Positions 32,860 to 39,355 of a stretch of DNA of 39,355 nt are shown here, in pieces. Positions within the stretch are counted from its first letter, which is position 1. Each line of letters opens with the position of its first letter. Position numbers and translations under genes: made by a program. The DNA comes from Streptomyces violaceoruber (GTDB taxonomy: Bacteria; Actinomycetota; Actinomycetes; Streptomycetales; Streptomycetaceae), in the NCBI GenBank assembly GCA_000720805.1, contig JODI01000076.1, positions 1-39,355 of the forward strand, given 5' to 3'. The notes below the pieces were generated by a model that was not told the DNA's origin, ran no database searches, and saw only the letters and a list, made by a program, of their open reading frames with translations.

Positions 32860-34668
32860 ATGCGTCGCCCTGTCGCACGGAAACTGTCAATCCTGGCGGT
32901 CTCGGCCGCCGTGGTGTCGGTGGGGGCGGCCGCGCCACCCGCAGCACAGAGCGGCCCGGTCGGCGCAGCCGCGAAGGTCCCCGTGGCCGTCGGCTACGGA
33001 GGTGCCGTCTCCAGTGTCGACGCGGACGCCTCCGCCGCCGGTATCGAGGTCCTGAAGAAGGGCGGCAACGCCGTCGACGCGGCCGTCGCCACCGCCGCCG
33101 CGCTCGGCGTCACCGAGCCCTACTCCTCCGGCATCGGCGGAGGCGGCTACTTCGTCTACTACGACGCCAAGTCCCGTTCCGTGCATACCATCGACGGACG
33201 CGAGACGGCCCCCCAGACCGCCGACTCCGACCTCTTCGTGGAGAACGGCAAGCCGCTCGCCTTCGCGGACGCCGTCAGCAGCGGCCTGAGCGTCGGCACC
33301 CCGGGCACGCCCGCCACCTGGCAGACGGCACTGGACATGTGGGGCAGCAGAGGGCTCGGCACCGTCCTCAAGCCCGCCGAGCGCATCGCCCGCGACGGAT
33401 TCGTCGTCGACGACACCTTCCGCTCGCAGACCGCCTCCAACGAGACCCGGTTCCGCTACTTCCCCGACACCGCGAAGCTGTTCCTGCCGGGCGGGCAGCT
33501 CCCCGTGGTCGGCTCGACCTTCAAGAACCCCGATCTGGCCCGCACCTACGCGGAGCTGGGCCGCAAGGGCGTCGGCGCGATCTACCACGGCGACCTCGGC
33601 GACGACATCGTGGACACCGTGAACCGCCCGCCGGTGGACCCGGCCTCCGGCTGGAACGCCCGCCCCGGCGACCTCGAGGAGAAGGACCTCGCCGTCTACC
33701 GCGCCAAGCTCCAGGAGCCCACGAAGACGTCGTACCGCGGACTGGGCGTCTACTCCATCGCGCCCTCCTCCTCGGGCGGCACCACGGTCGGCGAGGCCCT
33801 CAACATCCTGGAGAACACGGACCTCGAGAAGGCGAGCGAGGTCCAGTACCTGCACCACTTCATCGAGGCGAGCCGGATCGCCTTCGCGGACCGTGGACGC
33901 TGGGTCGGCGACCCGGCCTTCGAGGACGTACCGACGAACGAACTGCTCTCGCAGAAGTACGCCGACTCGCGGGCGTGCCTCATCAAGGACGACGCCGTGC
34001 TCACCAGCCCGGTGGCGCCCGGCGACCCGCGGCATCCGGCCGCCTGCCCGACGGGCGGTACGGCGGCGCCGACGACGTACGAGGGTGAGAACACCACGCA
34101 TCTGACGGTGGCCGACAAGTGGGGGAACGTCGTCTCCTACACGCTCACCATCGAGCAGACCGGCGGCAGCGGCATCACGGTGCCCGGGCGCGGGTTCATC
34201 CTCAACAACGAGCTGACGGACTTCTCCTTCACCCCGGCCAACCCGGCCGTCCACGACCCGAACCTGCCGGGCCCGGGCAAGCGGCCGCGGTCGTCGATCT
34301 CGCCGACGATCGTGCTGGACGGGCACAACAAGCCGGTGGTGGCGCTCGGTTCGCCCGGCGGCGCGACCATCATCACCACCGTGCTGCAGACGCTGACCGA
34401 GTTCCTCGACCGCGGGCTGCCGCTGGTCGACGCGATCGCCGCGCCGCGCGCCAGCCAGCGCAACGCGGCCCAGACCGAGCTGGAACCGGCGCTCTACGAC
34501 AGCGCGTTGCGGGGGCAGCTCGAAGCCATCGGGCACTCCTTCAAGCTGAACCCCGAGATCGGGGCGGCGACGGGCGTACAGCGGCTGCCGAACGGGAAGT
34601 GGCTGGCCGCCGCCGAGAAGGTACGACGCGGCGGCGGCTCGGCGATGGTGGTGTCCCCGGCGAAGTAG
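32860..34668 (+). CDS. ggt: Secreted gamma-glutamyltransferase (602 aa)
   Basis: A signal peptide (KLSILAVSAAVVSVGAAAPP) precedes the GGT chain. GGNAVDAAVATAAALGVTEP and SSGIGGGGYFVYYD are the family's N-terminal signatures. The catalytic Thr after autocleavage is T412 in GENTTHLTVADKWGN. SSISPTIVLDG, VVALGSPGGATIITT and the C-terminal GGGSAM complete it. The enzyme transfers or hydrolyses the gamma-glutamyl group of glutathione and related compounds outside the cell. ATG 32860 has GGAGG five bases upstream. The gene is divergent from the membrane protein and ends only 15 bases from the convergent Clp gene. Confidence 0.95.
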   Translation: MRRPVARKLSILAVSAAVVSVGAAAPPAAQSGPVGAAAKVPVAVGYGGAVSSVDADASAAGIEVLKKGGNAVDAAVATAAALGVTEPYSSGIGGGGYFVYYDAKSRSVHTIDGRETAPQTADSDLFVENGKPLAFADAVSSGLSVGTPGTPATWQTALDMWGSRGLGTVLKPAERIARDGFVVDDTFRSQTASNETRFRYFPDTAKLFLPGGQLPVVGSTFKNPDLARTYAELGRKGVGAIYHGDLGDDIVDTVNRPPVDPASGWNARPGDLEEKDLAVYRAKLQEPTKTSYRGLGVYSIAPSSSGGTTVGEALNILENTDLEKASEVQYLHHFIEASRIAFADRGRWVGDPAFEDVPTNELLSQKYADSRACLIKDDAVLTSPVAPGDPRHPAACPTGGTAAPTTYEGENTTHLTVADKWGNVVSYTLTIEQTGGSGITVPGRGFILNNELTDFSFTPANPAVHDPNLPGPGKRPRSSISPTIVLDGHNKPVVALGSPGGATIITTVLQTLTEFLDRGLPLVDAIAAPRASQRNAAQTELEPALYDSALRGQLEAIGHSFKLNPEIGAATGVQRLPNGKWLAAAEKVRRGGGSAMVVSPAK

Positions 34669-34683
34669 CGGAAGCCTCAGGGA

Positions 34684-37227
34684 TCACAACTCGGGGGCGG
34701 GCGGCAGGTCTTCCGTACGGAAGACGAGCTGCCCGTCCGCCACGTCCACCGTCACCCGGCCGCCCTCGGCGATCCGGCCGTTCAGCAGCAGCCGGGAGAG
34801 CTGGTTGTCGACCTCCCGCTGGATGGTGCGGCGCAGCGGCCGGGCGCCGTACTCCGGCTGGTAGCCGCGCTCGGCGAGCCAGTCGACCGCCGGGCCGGTG
34901 ACGTCGACCGTGATGCCCTGCGCGTGCAGCAGCCGGCGGGTCTTCTCCAGCAACAGGTCGGTGATCTCCCGCAGTTGCTCCGTGGTGAGCTGCCGGAAGA
35001 CGACGATCTCGTCGATGCGGTTGAGGAACTCGGGCCGGAAGTGCTCCCGCAGCGGCCGCAGGATCTGCTCGCGCCGCGCCTCCTCGTCCGCCTCGGCGCC
35101 GCCCGCCCCGAAGCCGATGCCGGCACCGCGGCGGGTGATCGCCTCGGAGCCGAGGTTGCTGGTCATCACGATGACCGTGTTGGTGAAGTCGACGGTGCGG
35201 CCCTGGGAGTCGGTCAGCCGCCCGTCGTCGAGGACCTGGAGCAGGATGTTGAAGACGTCCGGGTGCGCCTTCTCCACCTCGTCGAGCAGCAGCAGCGAGT
35301 ACGGGTGCCGGCGGACGGCCTCGGTGAGCTGCCCGGCCTCCTCGTGGCCGACATACCCGGGCGGGGCGCCGACCAGGCGGCTGACGGTGTGCCGCTCCTG
35401 GTACTCGCTCATGTCCAGGCGGACCATCCGCTCCTCGCTGCCGAACAGGGACTCGGCGAGGGCGCGCGCCAGCTCGGTCTTGCCGACGCCGGTGGGGCCG
35501 AGGAAGAGGAAGCTGCCGATGGGCCGGTCCGGGCTGGCGAGCCCGGCGCGGGAGCGCAGCACGGCGTCGGCGACCACACGGACCGCCTCGTCCTGGCCGA
35601 CCACCCGCTCGTGCAGATGCTGCTCCAGGCCGAGCAGGCGGTCCTTCTCCTCCTCGGTGAGGCTGCTGACCGGGATGCCGGTCTGCCGGGACACCACTTC
35701 GGCGATGGCCTCCGCCGTCACCTCCAGGTGCTGGCCCTCGTCCGCCTCGTCGCCCCCGCTGGCCGTCGCGATCCGTTCCTTCAACTCGCCGATCCGGTCG
35801 CGCAGTTGCATCGCCTGCTCGTACTGCTCGTCCGCGACCGCCTGGTCCTTGTCCCGGACCAGTTGCTCGACCTCCCGCTCCAGGGCCCGTACGTCCGTGC
35901 CCTTGGTCCGCGCCCGCAGCCGTACCCGGGCGCCCGCCTGGTCGATCAGGTCGATCGCCTTGTCCGGCAGGCGGCGGTCGGTGAGGTAGCGGTCCGACAG
36001 CTCCACGGCGGCCACCAGGGCCTCGTCGGCGTAGCGGACCTGGTGGTGGGCCTCGTAGCGGTCGCTCAGGCCGCGCAGGATCTCGATCGCGTCCGCGGGG
36101 GTGGGCTCGGGCACCAGGATCGGCTGGAAGCGGCGGGCCAGCGCCGCGTCCTTCTCGATCCGGCGGAACTCCTCCAGCGTGGTCGCGCCCACGATGTGCA
36201 GCTCGCCGCGGGCCAGGGCGGGCTTGAGGATGTTGCCGGCGTCCATCGACCCGCCCTCACCGCCGCCCCCGGCGCCGACGACGGTGTGCAACTCGTCGAT
36301 GAAGACGATCAGTTGATCGGAGTTGGCGCTGATCTCACCCACGATGGTGTTCAGCCGCTCCTCGAAGTCGCCCCGGTAGCGGGTGCCCGCGACCACCCCG
36401 GTCAGGTCCAGCGCGAACACGCGCCGTCCGATGAGCACGTCGGGCACGTCCCCGTCGACGATCCGCTGCGCGAGCCCCTCCACGATGGCGGTCTTGCCGA
36501 CTCCCGCGTCACCGATGAGCACCGGGTTGTTCTTGCCGCGCCGGGAGAGCACCTCGATGGTCTGCTCGATCTCCGTCTCCCGCCCGATCACCGGGTCGAT
36601 ACGGCCCTGCCGTGCCAGGTCGGTGAGGTCGCGGCCGTACTTGTCCAAGGTGGGCGTGTCGGCGGTGCGCGGCCGTTCGCCGCGGGCCTGCCCGCCGTCC
36701 GGGGCGGACTCCGGCGGCAGGCCGGAGGGGGCGAAGTGCGTCGAGTTGAGGATGTGGCCGGCGGCCGAGTCGGGGTTCGCGGCGAGCGCGCTGAGCACAT
36801 GCTCGGGGCCGATGTAGCCGGCGCCGCGGGTACGGGCCAGGTCGTGGGCGTCCAGCAGTGCGCGCTTGGCGGCCGGGGTCAGGGACAGCGAGGTGGGCGG
36901 CGGGGCCTCACCCGGCTGGTGCTTGACGGGGCCGGAGCGCTCGTCGATCTCCGAGGCGAGCGAGTCCGGGTCCGCGCCGGCCCGGCTGAGCAGCGTCCTG
37001 GTCGGCTCGGCGGCCAGCGCCGCCCGTAGCAGGTGCTGGGTGTCCAGGTCCCGGCTGCCGTGCTCGGCGGCGTACTGGGCGGCGCCCCGCACCAGCTGAC
37101 GGGCGGGCTGACTGAGCAGCCGCCCGATGTCGATCTGGCGCGGACCGGGGCGCTGTCCGCCGAAGAAACGGGCGAGGAACTCACCGAAGGGGTCGTAGCC
37201 CTCCGGTCCGGTGAAGCCGCTGGTCAT
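34684..37227 (-). CDS. ClpC/ClpB-type AAA+ chaperone (847 aa)
   Basis: The N-terminal Clp repeat region (residues about 30-165) is followed by two AAA+ modules. The first shows [14 protein letters not shown] (about 238) and [11 protein letters not shown]; the second shows [16 protein letters not shown] (about 573), [17 protein letters not shown] and [20 protein letters not shown]. Between them is a UVR-like segment ([20 protein letters not shown]), typical for ClpC. The first 35 residues ([13 protein letters not shown] leader) differ from the housekeeping ClpC. This protein unfolds or disaggregates substrates, possibly for ClpP. I chose ATG 37227 ([17 protein letters not shown]); another ATG lies four codons upstream. 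No HspR (HAIR) motif is seen in the upstream region. Confidence 0.93.
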   Translation of the reverse strand: MTSGFTGPEGYDPFGEFLARFFGGQRPGPRQIDIGRLLSQPARQLVRGAAQYAAEHGSRDLDTQHLLRAALAAEPTRTLLSRAGADPDSLASEIDERSGPVKHQPGEAPPPTSLSLTPAAKRALLDAHDLARTRGAGYIGPEHVLSALAANPDSAAGHILNSTHFAPSGLPPESAPDGGQARGERPRTADTPTLDKYGRDLTDLARQGRIDPVIGRETEIEQTIEVLSRRGKNNPVLIGDAGVGKTAIVEGLAQRIVDGDVPDVLIGRRVFALDLTGVVAGTRYRGDFEERLNTIVGEISANSDQLIVFIDELHTVVGAGGGGEGGSMDAGNILKPALARGELHIVGATTLEEFRRIEKDAALARRFQPILVPEPTPADAIEILRGLSDRYEAHHQVRYADEALVAAVELSDRYLTDRRLPDKAIDLIDQAGARVRLRARTKGTDVRALEREVEQLVRDKDQAVADEQYEQAMQLRDRIGELKERIATASGGDEADEGQHLEVTAEAIAEVVSRQTGIPVSSLTEEEKDRLLGLEQHLHERVVGQDEAVRVVADAVLRSRAGLASPDRPIGSFLFLGPTGVGKTELARALAESLFGSEERMVRLDMSEYQERHTVSRLVGAPPGYVGHEEAGQLTEAVRRHPYSLLLLDEVEKAHPDVFNILLQVLDDGRLTDSQGRTVDFTNTVIVMTSNLGSEAITRRGAGIGFGAGGAEADEEARREQILRPLREHFRPEFLNRIDEIVVFRQLTTEQLREITDLLLEKTRRLLHAQGITVDVTGPAVDWLAERGYQPEYGARPLRRTIQREVDNQLSRLLLNGRIAEGGRVTVDVADGQLVFRTEDLPPAPEL

Positions 37228-37570
37228 TGGCGTTCCCATCCGGCGTCCCCACGGGGATCCCCCCGGTCCGAGTCCGTTCGAGGACTGGAGGAGGGCCGGG
37301 ACGCCCTCGCTGATCGACGTGCCGGATCCGGGTAACCCGGGCGGGAGCCGGTACACACCTGGGCGCGCGCTCGTAGAACACCTTCGCACGATCGGAGGCA
37401 GGGGGCACCTTCAGCGGGTCCCGACGACCGACGCGGCGTGGCGGGCCGTGGGGATGGGCGGGGCCCAGTCCGTGATCGCCGCCGTGTGCTCGGCGCGGGC
37501 CGCCCGGGAGCCGTCGTCGGTGCGGGGGACCTGGCCCTACTGAGCCGATCGCCCGAGTGCCCACTCGGCT
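37228..37570. other. Intergenic region between the Clp gene and the XRE gene
   Basis: About 340 bases. The first part (37240-37265) has C/G runs around CCCCACGGGGATCCCCCC that can fold into a hairpin near the Clp start. From 37400 to 37540 a plus-strand frame (TTDAAWRAVGMGGAQSVIAA) looks partly protein-like, but has no start and no known family. No classical heat-shock operator is visible. Confidence 0.35.
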
Positions 37571-37618
37571 GTGTCCGACTTCAGCTGTGTCCGACTTCAG
37601 CCGTGTCCGACTTCAGCT
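37571..37618 (+). repeat. Three tandem 16-bp direct repeats upstream of the XRE gene
   Basis: GTGTCCGACTTCAGCT (37571-37586), GTGTCCGACTTCAGCC (37587-37602) and GTGTCCGACTTCAGCT (37603-37618) differ at one base only. They end 39 bases before the XRE start, upstream of a TATTAT-like box, where an autoregulatory operator would lie. A recent slippage duplication is the alternative. Confidence 0.75.
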
Positions 37619-37630
37619 CCACCGTCCCAA

Positions 37631-37640
37631 TTATTATACC
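37631..37640 (+). promoter_or_regulatory. Possible -10 region of the XRE gene
   Basis: TTATTATACC is a markedly AT-rich island in this GC-rich sequence, 18 bases before ATG 37658. It can serve as a -10 box with a short leader. The -35 region would overlap the last tandem repeat. Confidence 0.4.
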
Positions 37641-37657
37641 GGCACTAGAGTGGCGGC

Positions 37658-37933
37658 ATGGTGCGCACCCCCCTCACCCCCGAAGACCACGAACTCGGCG
37701 AGCGGCTCGGCGGGTTGCTGCCCGCGGCGCGGATCCGCCGCAGCGTGACCGAGGTCGCGGCGAGCTCCGGCGTCTCCGCCGGGACCCTCCGCGAGATCGG
37801 GACCGGCCGCGCGCCGGCGCCCGCCTTCTTCACGGTGGCCGCGCCGGCCGACGTGCTCGGTCTGTCGATGGACGACCTGGCGGGGCGGTGTGTGCCGACG
37901 GGGGTGGCAGGAGGTCTCGCCGAGGCTTCGTAG
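37658..37933 (+). CDS. XRE-family HTH regulator (91 aa)
   Basis: The protein is essentially one Cro/C1-type helix-turn-helix: LGGLLPAARIRRSVTEVAAS, SGVSAGTLREIGTGRAPAPA and FFTVAAPADVLGLSMDDLAG. The second part matches the recognition helix and the following packing helix. It probably binds DNA as a dimer; likely target is its own promoter with the tandem repeats. Some typical residues are changed (REIGTGRAP where KIETGRAP is usual), so binding may be altered. The gene stands alone between the Clp gene and the long protein on the right. Confidence 0.8.
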   Translation: MVRTPLTPEDHELGERLGGLLPAARIRRSVTEVAASSGVSAGTLREIGTGRAPAPAFFTVAAPADVLGLSMDDLAGRCVPTGVAGGLAEAS

Positions 37934-38078
37934 CGTTCCTGCCCGGTGGTCGACGCGCAGGGGTCAAGATCCAGCAATGAGGTCCCCGCGCGGCCCCGGA
38001 AAACTGTCCGTAGCTCTCCTGTAACACGACTGGTGTTCCCTACGGACCGGAGTGCTCCGGTCTGGCGGGAGTTGGGCG

Positions 38079-39355
38079 ATGACTGTGGATCAACTCCCCA
38101 AACAAGTACGGGAGTTCGCGAACTATCTGGACGGCCTGCTGGCGCGCCTCGACCAGGGCGGCGGCTGGTGCGGCGTGTTCTGGCAGCGGGACCCCGACGG
38201 CATGCAAGCCTGCCTCGACGGCCGCGAGATGCCGCCCTGGGACGTCGTGGAGGCTCTCCTCCAGGACCTCGCGACCGGATACGGCCCGCAGGCCGCCGGC
38301 GCCGAGACGGAACACGCCCGTGCCCTGCACGCCGCCGCGCTCATCGCGTACGACGCCCGCCCCGGTGGCCGGGACGCCCTCGGCGACCGCTTCGACGTCA
38401 TGCTCCGAGAGCAGCGCTACGCCGTCGAACGGCAGGCGGAACTGGGCCGGTCGCTGGCCTCCGCCACCACCCAGGAGGAGGCCGACGCCCTCCGCCTCGA
38501 CCTCGCCTGGGCCCGCGACGACCACGCCCGCGCGACCCGCCGCTGCGCCGAACTCCGTTCCCGCATGACGGACCTCGACCGACGCACCACGCTCGAACAG
38601 GCGCAGGCGATCCGACGCGGGGCCGCCGGGGAGGGCGCCGTGTTCCGGGTGCAGGAGGAATCCCGGGCGGAAGGCGCGGAGGCTGACGGCACGCGGACGG
38701 AGGGGTGGGGTGCCGGGGGTGCTTCGCACGGTGTGCCACGTGACGACGGCCGAGGCGGGGGCGGCCCGGGACCGGCCGGGCACGGGCCCGGCGGTGGGCG
38801 ACCGAGCGGCCACGACACCGGTGACGCCCGCGTCGCGGGGTGGAGCGAGGACGGTGCGTACGACGGGCGGCCGGGCGGTCACGGCTCGCACAGGGCCCGG
38901 TCCTACGGCCGGGAAGCGTACGGCGCCCCGTCGGACGGGCTCGGCACCGACGGACACGGTGCGGGCGGTACGGACGGGGGCGGGCCCGGCTCGTACGGTG
39001 AGCGGGCCTCGTACGGCGAGCAGCCGGGCGGGCACACCTCCTACGGTGAGCGGCCCGACGCGCGCGCCCCACAGGACGGTGCTTTCCCGGACATGCCACG
39101 CCAGCGCGACCACACCGCACAGCCCGCCGCCGCAGCGGACGGCTGGCGGGGGACGGTGGAGCAAGGCCCGGGCGGGACGGCGGGCGGCCGGGACGTGCGA
39201 GGCCGGACCCCCGCAGGACCGTCCGCGGCCGCCGGTTGGCCGCAGGCGGCGGAGGAGATCGCCGCCCGGATGTCGGACGCCCGCGACACGCGACGCCAAA
39301 CCGCCGCAGGCCCGACCGGCCCCGCAGGCCCGACCGGCCCCGCAGACCCCTCCCG
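38079..39355 (+). CDS. Long low-complexity protein, N-terminal part (runs off the right edge)
   Basis: ATG 38079 (MTVDQLPKQVREFANYLDGL) has GGGAG seven bases upstream and the frame remains open for 425 codons to the end of the window. Residues 1 to about 180 are a conserved helical domain (GWCGVFWQRDPDGMQACLDG, REMPPWDVVEALLQDLA, FDVMLREQRYAVERQAEL) known from streptomycete proteins often labelled as tegument-like by mistake. From about 200 on it is Gly/Arg/Asp-rich and disordered, with SYGER-type repeats (GSYGERASYGEQPGG) and at the end tandem AGPTGP units. Function is unknown; a scaffolding or cell-division-linked role is speculative. The C-terminus is not in view. Confidence 0.75.
   Translation, partial: MTVDQLPKQVREFANYLDGLLARLDQGGGWCGVFWQRDPDGMQACLDGREMPPWDVVEALLQDLATGYGPQAAGAETEHARALHAAALIAYDARPGGRDALGDRFDVMLREQRYAVERQAELGRSLASATTQEEADALRLDLAWARDDHARATRRCAELRSRMTDLDRRTTLEQAQAIRRGAAGEGAVFRVQEESRAEGAEADGTRTEGWGAGGASHGVPRDDGRGGGGPGPAGHGPGGGRPSGHDTGDARVAGWSEDGAYDGRPGGHGSHRARSYGREAYGAPSDGLGTDGHGAGGTDGGGPGSYGERASYGEQPGGHTSYGERPDARAPQDGAFPDMPRQRDHTAQPAAAADGWRGTVEQGPGGTAGGRDVRGRTPAGPSAAAGWPQAAEEIAARMSDARDTRRQTAAGPTGPAGPTGPADPS
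39306..39341 (+). repeat. Two tandem 18-bp repeats inside the long protein gene
   Basis: GCAGGCCCGACCGGCCCC occurs twice in a row and keeps the reading frame, encoding repeated AGPTGP units. It extends the low-complexity region to the window edge. Confidence 0.75.

Noticed and set aside
32887..34536. 549-aa minus-strand frame opposite the gamma-glutamyltransferase gene
   Set aside because: Antisense shadow; the plus strand encodes a complete GGT with its catalytic Thr.
34924..37029. 701-aa plus-strand frame opposite the Clp gene
   Set aside because: Antisense shadow; the minus frame has both AAA+ modules.

Overview
The window has the marks of a Streptomyces chromosome: very high GC, strong third-position GC bias, GTG and TTG starts, a fused pcaL, secreted proteins with actinomycete signal peptides, and several families known almost only from streptomycetes. 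It splits into two parts. Bases 1 to about 26.3 kb are an accessory, mosaic region full of transposase scars, gene stumps and conflict or defence genes. Bases 26.3 to 39.4 kb are ordinary, densely packed core or conserved genes.

Accessory region, left to right: a transposase tail at the left edge; an HTH/excisionase stump; a two-gene minus-strand unit (79-aa coiled-coil protein, 748-aa unknown protein); a nucleoside deoxyribosyltransferase-like gene with a likely frameshift; a 1130-aa HEAT-repeat-like protein; a stump of an FAD/NAD(P)-binding oxidoreductase; a HEPN (SAV_6107-type) protein joined without a gap to a four-helix membrane protein; IS110-like and metallo-beta-lactamase stumps; a 57-aa ORF followed by a possible PD-(D/E)XK protein; another transposase scar; a 105-aa small protein overlapping a 483-aa protein with an HESSH motif; a Gabija-like pair (OLD/TOPRIM nuclease plus UvrD-like helicase, 4-nt overlap); a frameshifted IS5-type transposase; a tightly coupled minus-strand operon with a zinc-ribbon protein, a CHAT caspase-like protease and a small EACC1-like protein; and an apparently intact IS256-family element that abuts the catalytic half of a tyrosine integrase, followed by an HNH stump.

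The most interesting candidates for an undescribed system are the zinc-ribbon/CHAT/EACC1-like operon (19.7-22.7 kb), the small protein/HExxH pair just upstream of the Gabija-like genes (12.65-14.4 kb), and the HEPN/membrane pair (8.07-10.0 kb). All three have the overlap or zero spacing expected of proteins made in fixed ratio, and all sit in one defence-island-like stretch.

The core region begins at pcaL (protocatechuate branch of beta-ketoadipate degradation), which is cut off from the rest of its usual operon. It continues with an UlaG-like metallohydrolase, exodeoxyribonuclease III, a DUF6278-like protein, a decayed ABC-transporter ATPase, a secreted CocE/S15-type hydrolase, an N-anchored membrane protein, a secreted gamma-glutamyltransferase, a ClpC-like AAA+ chaperone, a small XRE regulator preceded by three tandem 16-bp repeats, and the 5' part of a long low-complexity protein that runs off the right edge.
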